A DNA stretch of 64,000 bases from Cecembia rubra (GCF_003014575.1 NZ_PYGF01000007.1:62001-126000); one strand, 5' to 3'. Shown: positions 18,962 through 28,869, counted from the stretch's first letter. The notes: a model not told the origin generated them from the letters alone. Numbers and translations: made by a program.

Positions 18962-20128
18962 TCACTTTTTCCCAAAACCCAACAACTGCTTCATCCCCGA
19001 AAAGACAAAGGGGAATTGAGGAACACTGTTCCTGATTTTAAATTCTTCCCAAAACCCACTTTCATTGGCCAAAAATGCCAAGATCCTCTCAGGCTCTACC
19101 TGCTTGAAAAGACTGGAAAAAATCTGTTCACCGCCCAGGCTTTTGGTCAATAAGACGTCCAATAAAGTCCTGTCGTACCATTCAAACATTCTTTCCCTAA
19201 AGGAAGGAATGCAGACAGGGGGATGGTTTTGCTTGAGTCGTTCAATGATCAGCCCAATGTGTTTCTGCACAAACTGAAAGGTATATCCCGTACTGGGTTT
19301 GGTGTAACCTCCTGCTGTACCAATATTGACGATACGTTTATTTTTTCCCACATGTGCAGGAAAGCGGGCCAGTGACATGGGTATCACCCCAAATTCAGAG
19401 TGGGTAATTTCATATTCATTAATGCCCAATTTCTCCTGGATATAACTTTTAAGTGCTGATTCATAGGCTTCTTCTTGTAATACCCTTTCTGTGAATAAGG
19501 TATATTCCACCAAAGCGAGATTTTCGGAAGTTGGCAAAACGTACATAAAAGTAGTTCCATGAGTCTGTGGTAATGTAAAGTCCATAAGAGTCCCCACTTG
19601 TGGAATAAAAACAGGTTCTTTCGTCTTAATATACCAGCCCATAAAATGTTGCAACAAGGTATTTTCCTCAGTCATCCTGGGGTAAAAAAGTGAAGTCGAG
19701 TTGAATACATAATCCGCCAAATAGTTCCCCTTATCTGTCTTAACCTGTGCCCTTTCTTCCCGCTCGGTGATTTCCAAAATCTGCTCCTGCAAAAAACTGA
19801 CATTGGCAAAGCCTTTGACAAATTCCAATATATGGGCGTAAAAATCACCAGACTGTATCATTTTATATCGGTAATCCTTCATCTTAAATTCCTTGGAAAC
19901 CTGAGGGGAAAAAAACTGCAATGTTCCCCACTGATGGCAGACCAAAGATTCAAATGGCCCTTCTTCTTTTTCCCAAAAGCACCAGGTTCGGTCATTCTGG
20001 GACTTATTGGCAATATCGATTATAAGTATGTTTTTGTGTTTTAAGCTCTCTTCCTTCAAAAGGCGGTATAAGAAACTCAGTCCCGCCATTCCGGAACCTG
20101 CCACTATATAATCGTATGTATTGGACAT
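18962..20128 (-). CDS. crtY: Lycopene beta-cyclase (CrtY type)
   Basis: FAD/NAD-dependent cyclase that forms beta-ionone rings on lycopene. 388 residues. The N-terminal dinucleotide motif is YIVAGSGMAGLSF; RTWCFWEKEEGPFE matches the CrtY signature; later come the family's MDFT region and IGTAGGYTKPSTGYTF. It indicates carotenoid pigments (for example flexixanthin-type) in this organism. No other carotenoid gene adjoins it here, so the rest of the pathway must be elsewhere. Confidence 0.92.
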   Translation of the reverse strand: MSNTYDYIVAGSGMAGLSFLYRLLKEESLKHKNILIIDIANKSQNDRTWCFWEKEEGPFESLVCHQWGTLQFFSPQVSKEFKMKDYRYKMIQSGDFYAHILEFVKGFANVSFLQEQILEITEREERAQVKTDKGNYLADYVFNSTSLFYPRMTEENTLLQHFMGWYIKTKEPVFIPQVGTLMDFTLPQTHGTTFMYVLPTSENLALVEYTLFTERVLQEEAYESALKSYIQEKLGINEYEITHSEFGVIPMSLARFPAHVGKNKRIVNIGTAGGYTKPSTGYTFQFVQKHIGLIIERLKQNHPPVCIPSFRERMFEWYDRTLLDVLLTKSLGGEQIFSSLFKQVEPERILAFLANESGFWEEFKIRNSVPQFPFVFSGMKQLLGFGKK

Positions 20129-20362
20129 GCTCTTTGGTAATAATTATAGTTTATAAATCAGCAATGAAAACTAGTTACTTTAAACACATTATAAATTTGC
20201 CTATAGTGACAAATCCCATCCAATAATACCATAAAAGAGACAGAGTGTTTAAATCCTCTTCCGATTATCTCCTCTGAAGAAATCCCAGAAAGTATTTCTA
20301 TAATGCCCAGCACGCATTAATCTTCAAAGGATCAATCCTCGATATTTTTTATATAGCGGAAC

Positions 20363-20563
20363 CTAATCCCCTTCTTCCAACTCAAAAATGGATTCCAGAT
20401 TGACTTGGAAGACTTTGCAGATTTTTAAGGCCAAAACCGTGGATGGCACATATTTCCCCGCTTCAATAGAGTTGATGGTCTGTCGGGAAACGCCGACTTT
20501 TTCCGCAAGTTCTTGTTGGGTAAGGTCAAGTTTTGCACGTTCCACTTTTATACTATTCTTCAT
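20363..20563 (-). CDS. Short XRE/Cro-type HTH regulator
   Basis: 66 residues starting at the ATG at 20563 (MKNSIKVERAKLDL); the longer frame upstream overlaps the membrane gene and is rejected. It is almost entirely an HTH_3 domain: LTQQELAEKVGVSRQTINSIEAGKYVPSTVLALKI. It overlaps the stop of the upstream membrane-protein gene by 4 bases (ATGA), so the two are coupled. Such tiny regulators paired with a small membrane protein are common and usually autoregulatory; a candidate operator lies upstream of the pair. Confidence 0.9.
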   Translation of the reverse strand: MKNSIKVERAKLDLTQQELAEKVGVSRQTINSIEAGKYVPSTVLALKICKVFQVNLESIFELEEGD

Positions 20564-21003
20564 GGTTTGGAAACTTTCCACAGTTGATATCTGAAAGCAA
20601 GGTAGATGTAGGCACTTAATAAAAACATTACCAATGCTGCGGTGATGGGCGGACCCGAGATCATCTGTACTCCAAAATTCCCAATTAAATGAATCAATAT
20701 GATGGCACCTAAACCCCACATTAACCAATAGAATCCGGTCTGAAAGGATTGGAGTCTAATCGTATTGATCATTTCGTCTTCTTCCTTCTCCTTGGTATTG
20801 ATCAGAATTATCAATCCGATAGCCCAACTTGCGTAACAAAGATCAGCCACTAATTCCCCCTGAATCTTTATCTCTCCTTTAGACACCAAATCAGCGGTGA
20901 CAAGCACTGCGATCAATAAAATGGGTAATGGGAAAAAAAGATATGCGACTTTTTTCCAAACAGTCCCAAAAAGTGGGACTTTGATGATATTCTCATTTTT
21001 CAT
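20560..21003 (-). CDS. Four-helix membrane protein paired with XRE regulator
   Basis: 147 residues with four predicted membrane segments (about 17-36, 52-70, 88-108 and 115-135) and a charged cytoplasmic loop KEKEEDEMINTIRLQSFQ between the second and third. It resembles the DUF2178-like partners of short YozG-type regulators, but I cannot name the family firmly. It may sense membrane state and influence the regulator; that is inference from pairing. First gene of the two-gene unit. Confidence 0.75.
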   Translation of the reverse strand: MKNENIIKVPLFGTVWKKVAYLFFPLPILLIAVLVTADLVSKGEIKIQGELVADLCYASWAIGLIILINTKEKEEDEMINTIRLQSFQTGFYWLMWGLGAIILIHLIGNFGVQMISGPPITAALVMFLLSAYIYLAFRYQLWKVSKP

Positions 21004-21322
21004 GTTTGTAAAATTTAATTTACCAAATGTAAAGATTATTTTACATTTTGTCGCAAATAGTTGTCATTATTTTTCAACACCGCACATTGTTATTGAATTA
21101 AGTATTCCCTAAAAATATTTTATGTATATCCGCAATTAGACCAGTAACCAATTTAAATTGGGTCTTAAATCAACCTGATATTAATAGATATTGGATCCGC
21201 CTCGGGGGACAAGTTATTCATTGATATCGGTTTGAAATCTTAGGTTTATTCTATTGTGATTATTCTACTGGTATGAAAGCGGACAATCATAAAATCTTTA
21301 ATAAAAAACAGGAAACTCAATT
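21004..21322. other. Non-coding stretch
   Basis: AT-rich intergenic region between the SDR-epimerase stop and the membrane-protein/XRE operon. Apart from the candidate operator at 21025-21048 I see no gene, repeat or RNA-like structure. Confidence 0.6.
21025..21048. promoter_or_regulatory. Candidate operator of the membrane-protein/XRE operon
   Basis: Perfect 9-bp inverted repeat AAATGTAAA / TTTACATTT with a 6-base spacer, 22-45 bases upstream of the first start codon. A related half (TTTGTAAA) overlaps the start region. The position suits an autorepressor site; there is no direct proof. Confidence 0.45.
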
Positions 21323-22210
21323 TCATTCTACATATTTCCTCCAATTATGCTGCTCTTTAAAGCCCAGGACTTCCTTGATTTTTCGGTTTGAATAAAGGGC
21401 CTCATGACCTTCCAATTCGCGGGTAAGCGGTACGCCTGGGAAATACCTTTCTGCCAATTCCTTTGCAGAAATAGTAGCTACATTGTGATCATTGGCAGCA
21501 TTGAATACCTGATATCCCAAGCCATCTTTTTTCAAACAAAGATCCACTATTTGACCCAGGTCCCTTGCATCGATATAGTTAAAAATCATCCTTCGCCGAA
21601 CTCCGGGATTTTCTATAAAAAATGGAAAAGATTCCGCGTATTCATGGGGTTCTATCACATTCCCTATCCTTAAAGCATAAATATCCACACCCGAACGGCG
21701 TTGGAAGCTCCGTGCTGTTTTTTCATTTAAGACCTTGGATAATGCATAACTGTCCATTGGGTTGACATCATATTCTTCTTCTATCGGTAGAAAATCAGGA
21801 TTGGTTTTACCGTCTGAAAAGCAAACCCCATAGGTCGTCTCGGAAGATGCAATAATGATTTTTTTGATTCCCAATTTGACAGCAGCTTCTATGACATTGT
21901 AGGTACCAAGGGTATTGACCCGAAAAGTCTCATTATCAGGCTGAATCAATATCCTAGGTATAGCTGCAAAATGTACCACTGCATCAAATTTTGGCACTCC
22001 GGTACCCGGTTCCAATTCGTCAAACCCAGCATAAGAAGTCATGGCATTGAACATCTGTCCAGAATCTGTGATGTCTGCAATCAGATTATCCACTCCTGGA
22101 TAATCCAGTGGCTTCAGGTCCACATTCATTACCCTATGTCCCTGGTCAAGGAGGTAGGGGACGACATGCTTGCCGGCTTTACCTGATCCCCCCGTAAAGA
22201 ATATCCTCAT
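21323..22210 (-). CDS. NAD-dependent epimerase/dehydratase (extended SDR)
   Basis: 295 residues. Nucleotide-binding motif FFTGGSGKAGKHV, a substrate region VVHFAAIP, and the catalytic triad: SSETTYG for Ser/Thr and YALSK for Tyr-x3-Lys. The family includes UDP-sugar epimerases and uronate dehydrogenases; similarity to the latter is possible (NADxxL-type layout, short length), but the substrate cannot be fixed. Not in an evident operon. Confidence 0.88.
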   Translation of the reverse strand: MRIFFTGGSGKAGKHVVPYLLDQGHRVMNVDLKPLDYPGVDNLIADITDSGQMFNAMTSYAGFDELEPGTGVPKFDAVVHFAAIPRILIQPDNETFRVNTLGTYNVIEAAVKLGIKKIIIASSETTYGVCFSDGKTNPDFLPIEEEYDVNPMDSYALSKVLNEKTARSFQRRSGVDIYALRIGNVIEPHEYAESFPFFIENPGVRRRMIFNYIDARDLGQIVDLCLKKDGLGYQVFNAANDHNVATISAKELAERYFPGVPLTRELEGHEALYSNRKIKEVLGFKEQHNWRKYVE

Positions 22211-22286
22211 GATTTCTTAGATTTTAATGTTTGAATTGTTTATGGCAAAGTTGTTCAATGCTTAAAAATAAGGAGATAATGCCTAC

Positions 22287-22313
22287 AAAAAAAGCCGCTT
22301 TTTTGCGGCTTTC
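22287..22313 (-). terminator. Intrinsic terminator of the OmpA-family gene
   Basis: AAAGCCGC / GCGGCTTT stem with a loop of A residues and T residues following on the minus strand, directly after the stop at 22317. Confidence 0.9.
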
Positions 22314-22316
22314 TAG

Positions 22317-23219
22317 TTAGTTCGATGTTAAAATCTTCATAAGTTCATCCAACTTTGGAGATAAGATAATTTCCGTCCGTCTATTGAGTGCCCTTCCATC
22401 AGCAGTATCGTTGGAAGCCCGAGGCATAAACTCACCTTTTCCTGATGCAGTGACTCTAGTAGGGGAGATTCCATGTTCATCAGTAAGAATACGGACAATA
22501 GAAGTAGCCCTGACCACACTCAAGTCCCAGTTGTCTCTAAATCGAGATGTCCTGATGGGTACATTATCCGTATGTCCCTCGACTAATACATCAATATCGG
22601 GATTTTTGGTCAGGACATCACCCAAAACCCGAATGGCCTGTTTACCTTTTTGCTCCACATCAGCACTTCCAGATCTGAACAAAAGTTTATCTGACATGGA
22701 CACATATACTTTCCCGTTTCTAATTTCTACTGTCAGTTCATCTGAATTAAAACCAAGCAAAGCATTTCTCACTATTTCATTTAACCTTCTGGTTATGGAA
22801 TCCTGCCGGGCTATGATCTGTTGCATTTCCCGCAGGGACTTTTCCCGCTCAGCCAATAATCTCTCTTTCTCATTCAGCTCAGCAGATTTTTGCTGTAAAG
22901 CTGTGTTGAATTGCTGGGCCTGGGACATGTTTTCATCAATCAACTTGTCATATTTTCCCTTCAATTCATCATATTCCCGCTGTAAAGCTTGATTTTGCCG
23001 GCTACTTTCATTGAGCCGTGAAGTAAGGTCTGCATTTTCGGATTCACTGATTTCCAGATTCGTACAAAGTTCATCTCTCTCAATGACCACTGCCTGTAAT
23101 CTTTTTCCCTTGGGAAGTTTATCAGGAATTCGATCGCCACATCTGTAAATGGGAGCACATGAAGATACGGCCAACAAAAGCAAGCCGCCAATAAGTGCAA
23201 GGACTTTAAAATTGCTCAT
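22317..23219 (-). CDS. OmpA-family peptidoglycan-binding lipoprotein with coiled coil
   Basis: 300 residues from the ATG at 23219, chosen for its lipoprotein signal (MSNFKVLALIG...VSSCAP). A long heptad-rich coiled coil (about 45-135) precedes a C-terminal OmpA/MotB domain (about 165-290) with VEGHTDNVPI, LSVVRATSIVRILT and GKGEFMPRASNDT ... NRRTEIIL, the residues that hold meso-diaminopimelate. It should tether the outer membrane to peptidoglycan. Confidence 0.93.
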   Translation of the reverse strand: MSNFKVLALIGGLLLLAVSSCAPIYRCGDRIPDKLPKGKRLQAVVIERDELCTNLEISESENADLTSRLNESSRQNQALQREYDELKGKYDKLIDENMSQAQQFNTALQQKSAELNEKERLLAEREKSLREMQQIIARQDSITRRLNEIVRNALLGFNSDELTVEIRNGKVYVSMSDKLLFRSGSADVEQKGKQAIRVLGDVLTKNPDIDVLVEGHTDNVPIRTSRFRDNWDLSVVRATSIVRILTDEHGISPTRVTASGKGEFMPRASNDTADGRALNRRTEIILSPKLDELMKILTSN

Positions 23220-23468
23220 GGTAACGGTTGTTTTCAGGGGGAATTTCACAAGAATTACAAACGCAAATGCATGAATGCCTTAGGGAGTCTTATATCAGAT
23301 CAAAGATTTTGATTTCTTTTTGGGTTCATTCATGCTCATCCGGGCCATTGAAATCCGGAATTTTGACAAATTTTCAATCTTTGGCCAAAACCATTTCCCT
23401 AATATACGTTCCCAAATAGATAAAGTTTTATGAGAGGAAACCATTGGATTGGGGCCGAAATGGTTTTA

Positions 23469-24296
23469 CTAATGTCCGATTTTGAGGGAGGTCATCGTCA
23501 GAGAACCGGCAACAGCTTTGTCATTGAAAAATTGTACCTTTTCCTTTTCATCTTTCAATGCCAAAGTATAAAGTAAGGGTATATAATGTTCGGGAGTGGG
23601 GATTGCCAAATCAAATGCTTTTCCCTGTGACCTAAAATTGATTAACTCTTGGTGATTTCCATCAAGAATGAAAGATTTCATTTTGTCATTGGCCTCAATA
23701 GCCCAGTCAAACCCGAAAGTTTCATTCAGCCTTCTCCATTCCACCATTCTAAGGTTATGTACCATGTTGCCACTTCCTATTACCAAAACTCCTTTTTCTC
23801 GAAGGGATTTTATTTCCCGGGCAAGCTCATAATGGTACTGGGGCTTCTGACGGTAATCTATGCTCATTTGAATTACCGGTATATCTGCTTGGGGATATAA
23901 ATGCTTGATGACTGACCAGGCCCCATGGTCCAACCCCCATTTATCATCCAGCCCAACTTCGGTTTTGCTGATCAAGGATTTGGTTTCCCTTGCCAATTCA
24001 GGACTGCCGGGCGCGGGATACTGAACGGCAAAAAGTTCTCTGGGAAATCCCCCAAAATCATGAATGGTAGGAGGATTTTGCATGGCTGTTACAAAGGTCC
24101 CTTTGGTTTCCCAATGGGCAGAAACACATAGAACGGCATTGGGCTTGGGGATATCTTTGGCTATATTCCTGAACCCTGCTACAAATTCATTTTCTTCGAT
24201 GGCATTCATGGGACTACCGTGTCCCAAAAACAGCAGAGGCATTTTTGGGGTTTTGCCCATTGGGGCTATCATGCTATTCAATTCTTGAAGTTTCAT
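23469..24296 (-). CDS. DODA-type extradiol dioxygenase (YgiD/LigB family)
   Basis: 275 residues of the LigB superfamily, 4,5-DOPA-dioxygenase type. Metal-binding and catalytic positions are visible: LFLGHGSPMNAIEEN, CVSAHWETKG, GLDHGAWSVIKHLYPQADIPV and VLVIGSGNMVHNLRMVEW. Oxidatively cleaves catechol-like rings using Fe or Zn; the true substrate is unknown. A second, diverged copy of this family sits at the right edge of the window inside the cassette array. Confidence 0.92.
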   Translation of the reverse strand: MKLQELNSMIAPMGKTPKMPLLFLGHGSPMNAIEENEFVAGFRNIAKDIPKPNAVLCVSAHWETKGTFVTAMQNPPTIHDFGGFPRELFAVQYPAPGSPELARETKSLISKTEVGLDDKWGLDHGAWSVIKHLYPQADIPVIQMSIDYRQKPQYHYELAREIKSLREKGVLVIGSGNMVHNLRMVEWRRLNETFGFDWAIEANDKMKSFILDGNHQELINFRSQGKAFDLAIPTPEHYIPLLYTLALKDEKEKVQFFNDKAVAGSLTMTSLKIGH

Positions 24297-24442
24297 GGCG
24301 GCTAGAGTTAATGGACCCGATGCAATGAGCGGGACCAGTTTTTTAAGAAATGATTTTCAGTTCATTAAAGGCTATTTTGTTGTCTATCGCCAGAAGGAAC
24401 CGTTTTTAAAGCTGCACTTTTCGGTTTACCATTGGTAGGCAA

Positions 24443-24667
24443 TTAACCTAACATTAGTTCACTTTCAAACCCGTGACGTAATTGCACGGTCCGTAAATAC
24501 TTAGACTGTTGTAGTGTGTAATTTAGGAAATAAAGACTCCCTTTTTTTTGATATTCCTTTTTGCTTACTTCTGAGCCTAGTTTCAATGCTACATTTTCAA
24601 AAAAAGCATCCAGCTTGGTCCCATATACACATTCCGGTTTCAATGGTGGATTAAATTGACCTTGCAT
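24443..24667 (-). CDS. Small hypothetical protein (doubtful)
   Basis: 74 codons from an ATG at 24667 with a purine-rich stretch (AAAAAGGG) upstream. No signal, membrane segment or recognisable motif. It may be a real small gene or a chance frame; position between two real minus-strand genes is the only support. Confidence 0.3.
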   Translation of the reverse strand: MQGQFNPPLKPECVYGTKLDAFFENVALKLGSEVSKKEYQKKGSLYFLNYTLQQSKYLRTVQLRHGFESELMLG

Positions 24668-24745
24668 TTTTAACCCTTTTTAAATTTTGTGGTAGTAGCT
24701 GCTCAACAACAACCATTCCTTCCCCATTCTTTCAAAGAATTTTAA

Positions 24746-24767
24746 GTGCCACCCTGATGGGTGGCAC
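24746..24767 (-). terminator. Hairpin downstream of the SDR gene
   Basis: Perfect GTGCCACCC / GGGTGGCAC stem with a TGAT loop, 27 bases past the SDR stop. The T-run after it on the minus strand is short and interrupted (TTAAAATTCTTT), so it may be a weak terminator or an mRNA-stabilising hairpin. Confidence 0.6.
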
Positions 24768-24794
24768 CCGAAGTGGTAAGTTCTTTAATTCCTG

Positions 24795-25577
24795 TCAGGA
24801 ATTACCATAAATATTAGATTCACCCCCATCTATGGCAATGGTCTGACCGCTGATATAACCATTGTCCTCGCTGAGAAGGAAGGCGACCAACTTGGCCACT
24901 TCTTCCGGCTGTCCCAACCGTTTGGTTGGGTTACGTTGCGCATATTCAGTTTCTGCAGCTTTTGGATCAGTTGGATTTACCTGTTTGAAGGCTTCGGCTA
25001 CCATAGGTGTCAAGATTGCACCTGGGGCAATTGCGTTGGTAAGAATTCCGTCCCGACCAAATTCCAATGCTGCGTTTTTGGTCATTCCCGAAACAGCATG
25101 CTTGCTTGCTACATATGCCGTTTGGTTGAGTACACCTCGTATTCCGCCTACTGAAGCCACATTTACAATACGTCCAAATTTTTGCTTTTGCATGACAGGA
25201 ATCACATAGCGCATCCCATAATAGACTCCCATCAGGTTGATATCAATTACCTTTTTAAATATGTTGATATCGTATTCGGTGATGCTCGCCTGCTTGCCTT
25301 CTATTCCGGCATTATTGTATAATCCATCAATTCTGCCAAAAGTTTTGACAGCTTCATCCACATAGTTTTTTACTGCTTCTTCGCTGGAAACATCTGCTAG
25401 TACTGTGATGATTTTTACTTCCGGAAAGTCTTTTTCGATCTCATTTTTGGTATCGATCAAACTTTTTTCATTGTAGTCTACCAAAACCAGATTTGCACCT
25501 TTTGATGCCAATTCTTTGGCTGCGGAATATCCAAGTCCCATTCCGGCACCTGTGATAATTATAACTTTGTTTTTCAT
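24795..25577 (-). CDS. Classical SDR family oxidoreductase
   Basis: 260 residues with every classical SDR landmark: TGAGMGLGYSAA (cofactor), ADVSSEEAV, NNAGIEG, a catalytic Ser in VASVGG, and YVASK for Tyr-x3-Lys, with IAPGAILTPM and the C-terminal SGQTIAIDGG. NAD(P)-dependent dehydrogenase of unknown substrate. Lies 97 bases downstream of an AraC gene on the same strand, which may control it. Confidence 0.93.
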   Translation of the reverse strand: MKNKVIIITGAGMGLGYSAAKELASKGANLVLVDYNEKSLIDTKNEIEKDFPEVKIITVLADVSSEEAVKNYVDEAVKTFGRIDGLYNNAGIEGKQASITEYDINIFKKVIDINLMGVYYGMRYVIPVMQKQKFGRIVNVASVGGIRGVLNQTAYVASKHAVSGMTKNAALEFGRDGILTNAIAPGAILTPMVAEAFKQVNPTDPKAAETEYAQRNPTKRLGQPEEVAKLVAFLLSEDNGYISGQTIAIDGGESNIYGNS

Positions 25578-25674
25578 TGCCTTAATTATTTATTCTGAGA
25601 AATAAATTGACAATACAAAGTTCTTTTAATTGATCAGGGAACGGGTAACAGTTTTTGGAAGAAGTGTTGTAAAA

Positions 25675-26505
25675 TCAGGAAAGGAGTTTTTTCATCTCCT
25701 CCCTGAACTCTGAAGGAGTTTGGCCCGTACGTTTTTTAAATACATTCGTGAAGTAAGCCTTCTCATTATATCCAAGGTCAAAGCCGATTTCGGAAATGTT
25801 TTTTTCAGAATAGGTCAGCTGGTTTTTGGCTTCAATGAGTTTTCTGGTTTCAATAATTTCACTGACTGTTTGCTGAAGGATGTTTTTACAGATCAGATTG
25901 AGGTTTCTGGCAGACATAAACAGTTTTTCAGCATAAAATTCCACTCCAACCGGTCTATGATAATTTTCTTCCAAAATTTGTAAAAAGCTCTGCAAGGTAG
26001 AGTTCTTGGAATGATTCAAGCTGTTCTCATGAGGGTAAGTTTTGTTTCTTTCTGATTCAATCATAATGAACAGCGCTGCAAGCAAATGCCTTACCACACT
26101 TAAGTCTGGGTTTTCTTGCAGCATTTCCCCCTCGATGATCTCACAGATAGTGGTCAAGCGCTTGAAGCAATAGTTATCTGCCAGTTTGAGCATCGCATGG
26201 TTGTGATAATTGGCATAAAGCTGAAAGGTAATTTCGGGAATAAACTCACTTTTGAAGCGTAGCACCCACATATCACATTTTCCATTTATTAACTTTGGAA
26301 TAGCCCGATGGACCTTTCCCTTGGTCACAAAACTGACAAGAGGGGCATCAAGGACAGTATTTTTAAAATCTATGAAATGTTCCAATTGGCCTTCTATCCC
26401 TATGACCAATTCCTCATAGTCATGTTGATGAGGCTCATCAGGAGAAGCACTTATTTTAGCGGCATCTCCACTGCCAACTTTAAAAATTTGGAAGAGCTGA
26501 TTCAT
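25675..26505 (-). CDS. AraC family transcriptional regulator
   Basis: 276 residues. The N-terminal cupin-like sensing domain (about 15-150) contains PHQHDYEELVIGIEGQLEHF. The C-terminal double HTH (about 185-275) contains LFMSARNLNLICKNILQQT and the conserved ISEIGFDLGYNEKAYFTNVFKKRTGQTPSEFRE. Likely acts on the adjacent SDR gene. Confidence 0.92.
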   Translation of the reverse strand: MNQLFQIFKVGSGDAAKISASPDEPHQHDYEELVIGIEGQLEHFIDFKNTVLDAPLVSFVTKGKVHRAIPKLINGKCDMWVLRFKSEFIPEITFQLYANYHNHAMLKLADNYCFKRLTTICEIIEGEMLQENPDLSVVRHLLAALFIMIESERNKTYPHENSLNHSKNSTLQSFLQILEENYHRPVGVEFYAEKLFMSARNLNLICKNILQQTVSEIIETRKLIEAKNQLTYSEKNISEIGFDLGYNEKAYFTNVFKKRTGQTPSEFREEMKKLLS

Positions 26506-26589
26506 ATCCCCAAGGTAGAGAAAAAACCTTTACTCACCCACTGGTGAATTCCGGTAAAAAATACTGCAAATATTCTGGTTATATTTCCA

Positions 26590-28869
26590 TTAAACACTTT
26601 CCTTTAGAATTAATGTAGATGGAATATCAGAAAGCCAAAGGGTTTTTGAGTCAACCAGCTTCTTCCAGGTATCTATGCTTACCATCATCAGGTTTTGATT
26701 TAGCAGAAAGTCTTTATCTATAACTTTTTGTTGGATCAAATTGATGTGATTGGGTGCCTTATGCTCAATGGCACGGATTCTTTCTTTTAATTCTGGATTG
26801 TTTTTAATCTTTCCTTCCTGGTCCAAGATTGTAATTTGAGAGCCTGAATTACTAATGAGTTTTTGGGCAAAAAGAACTAGAAAAGCATCATTTTCGGTAA
26901 AAACAGGAATAAAAACCCTATCTGCACTAGAAAAATCTTTGTCAATTAACACGCCTATTGGGACTTTACTTTTACTGATTATATTTCGGGTTCTTTCATC
27001 AAAGGGGGAGTTTTCAAATAAACTTTCTTTTCCGGTTACCTGATTCAATAATTTTTCAGGATTGATAAATCGGGTTGTAAAGCCTAAAATTTTCCCCAAC
27101 AAACTTCCTTCAAAAATTGATTGGCCCAAGCCAATAAGCAGTAAGTCATAATCACCTTTATTTGCCACTTCTGTGATATCAGAATCAATGTCATTGGAGG
27201 CCTTAAATAAGGTAGTAATTTTCTGATTTAGATTTTCTGATTCTTCTATAACCGGAGTAAAGCTTTCTTTTTCATACTCTCCCACATTATAATGATGCAG
27301 TTCATTTGTTGGAGTAAGGTGCATTGCGGTAACTGCGGCGTTTCCATTAAGTTTTTTGATAAAACTGTTAGCCAATCTCAATAGTGACCTGCCCCGCTCG
27401 GGATTGCCAAAGGAAATCAAAACTTTGAACTTGTTTATTTCACTAATTTCCTGAGGAATTTCAGGTGTTTTAGTTTTGAATGCCCAGTTAATCAAATCCA
27501 GAGCAGGCCCTGTCATAAAGGTAGTTACCAAGGCCATTATTACCATCATTGCAAAAATTTCAGGGGACAAAACCCCCAGGTCATAACCAATATTCAGAAC
27601 AACCAATTCCATCAAACCCCTTGTATTCATCAATGCCCCAATAGTTAAGCTGTCTTTCCAATTTTGGCCGACAAACTTTGCCGCTATGGCACTGCCTATA
27701 AATTTTCCGACTATAGCTATCAGGATGATCAATCCGGTGACTTTCCACAAGTAGGGATCATTCAGTAATCCTATTTCTGTCCGTAAACCTGTAAAAACAA
27801 AGAACAAAGGTAAGAGCAGGACCAATGCAACATCCTCAACTTTTTCAATGAAGATGGTCCTGAATTTGATATTATCGGGCATAATAGCCCCTGCCATAAA
27901 TGCTCCAAAAAGTGCATGAATCCCGATCACTTCAGTAGCATATGCGGAGATGATAAGAGTAAGAAAGAAAATGGCGACTATGGGTTTGCTTAGACTTTCT
28001 TTAGTCTGATATAGATTACCGATCCTGGACAAGAAAGGACGGACCACTTTTATCATCAAATAAACATACAATGCTGCCAGTGCGATAATGTACAAAGCAC
28101 TCAAAAACGACCCTGCTTTTACAATGGCTATAACCGCCGCCAATAAACACCAAGCAGTAATGTCGTCAGCTGCAGCACAGGTAATTACCACCGTGCCCAG
28201 TCTGGTTTTATGTAATCCCCTTTCCTGGACAATTCTTGCCAGAACCGGAAATGCAGTGATGCTCATGGCAATTCCCAAAAACAAGGCAAATGAGATAAAT
28301 TGAACCCCAATGGGTGCAAAGGACTGATAAATAAAATACGCAAATCCCATTCCCAGCGCAAAGGGAATAATTATACTCGCATGACTGATAACCACAGCAT
28401 CGTGTGCTTTATTTTTCAGAACTTTAAGGTCCAGCTCCATCCCAATGACGAACATAAATAGGATCAAGCCTATCTGGCTCAGAAATTGTAAATTCCCCAA
28501 GGATTCTGTAGGAAAAAGCGTTGACGAAAATTCAGGAAAATGCATTCCGATCAATGAGGGCCCCAAAACAATTCCAGCTATTATTTCCCCGATAACTGTG
28601 GGCTGACCTATCTTTTTGCAAATCCAGCCAAAAAAACGGGCAACAACAATAATGGTCACAATTTGGGCCAAAAGAATAGATAGGGGATGTTCTAAATTGT
28701 AAATGAGTGAATCAATAAATTCTTGCCACTGGGTTTTTCCGGTCTCTGGAAGAACTATCCTTCTACCTTGCTCCAATTTTGCCCCCAACAATACAATCCA
28801 ATACATCAGTGCAGTGAATCCGCCAATAACACCCACATAAAAAATACTATTTCTCAATCTTTGCATCAT
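26590..28869 (-). CDS. Cation:proton antiporter (CPA2) with C-terminal stress-like domain
   Basis: 759 residues. About 450 residues of membrane helices form a Na+/H+ exchanger domain, including AGIVLGPSLIG, the family's paired acidic motif in TCAAADDITAWCLL, and NTRGLMELVVLNIGYDLGVL. The C-terminal 280 residues form a cytoplasmic region with two universal-stress-protein-like halves (KVLISFGNPERG ... YDLLLIGLG; DRVFIPVFTENDAFLVLFA), as in plant CHX-type exchangers. It should regulate pH or K+/Na+ balance. Single gene on its own transcript. Confidence 0.92.
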   Translation of the reverse strand: MMQRLRNSIFYVGVIGGFTALMYWIVLLGAKLEQGRRIVLPETGKTQWQEFIDSLIYNLEHPLSILLAQIVTIIVVARFFGWICKKIGQPTVIGEIIAGIVLGPSLIGMHFPEFSSTLFPTESLGNLQFLSQIGLILFMFVIGMELDLKVLKNKAHDAVVISHASIIIPFALGMGFAYFIYQSFAPIGVQFISFALFLGIAMSITAFPVLARIVQERGLHKTRLGTVVITCAAADDITAWCLLAAVIAIVKAGSFLSALYIIALAALYVYLMIKVVRPFLSRIGNLYQTKESLSKPIVAIFFLTLIISAYATEVIGIHALFGAFMAGAIMPDNIKFRTIFIEKVEDVALVLLLPLFFVFTGLRTEIGLLNDPYLWKVTGLIILIAIVGKFIGSAIAAKFVGQNWKDSLTIGALMNTRGLMELVVLNIGYDLGVLSPEIFAMMVIMALVTTFMTGPALDLINWAFKTKTPEIPQEISEINKFKVLISFGNPERGRSLLRLANSFIKKLNGNAAVTAMHLTPTNELHHYNVGEYEKESFTPVIEESENLNQKITTLFKASNDIDSDITEVANKGDYDLLLIGLGQSIFEGSLLGKILGFTTRFINPEKLLNQVTGKESLFENSPFDERTRNIISKSKVPIGVLIDKDFSSADRVFIPVFTENDAFLVLFAQKLISNSGSQITILDQEGKIKNNPELKERIRAIEHKAPNHINLIQQKVIDKDFLLNQNLMMVSIDTWKKLVDSKTLWLSDIPSTLILKESV

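Noticed and set aside
24787..24803. Palindrome AATTCCTGTCAGGAATT at the 3' end of the SDR gene
   Set aside because: Partly in coding sequence and short; no repeat elsewhere in the window and no regulatory context.
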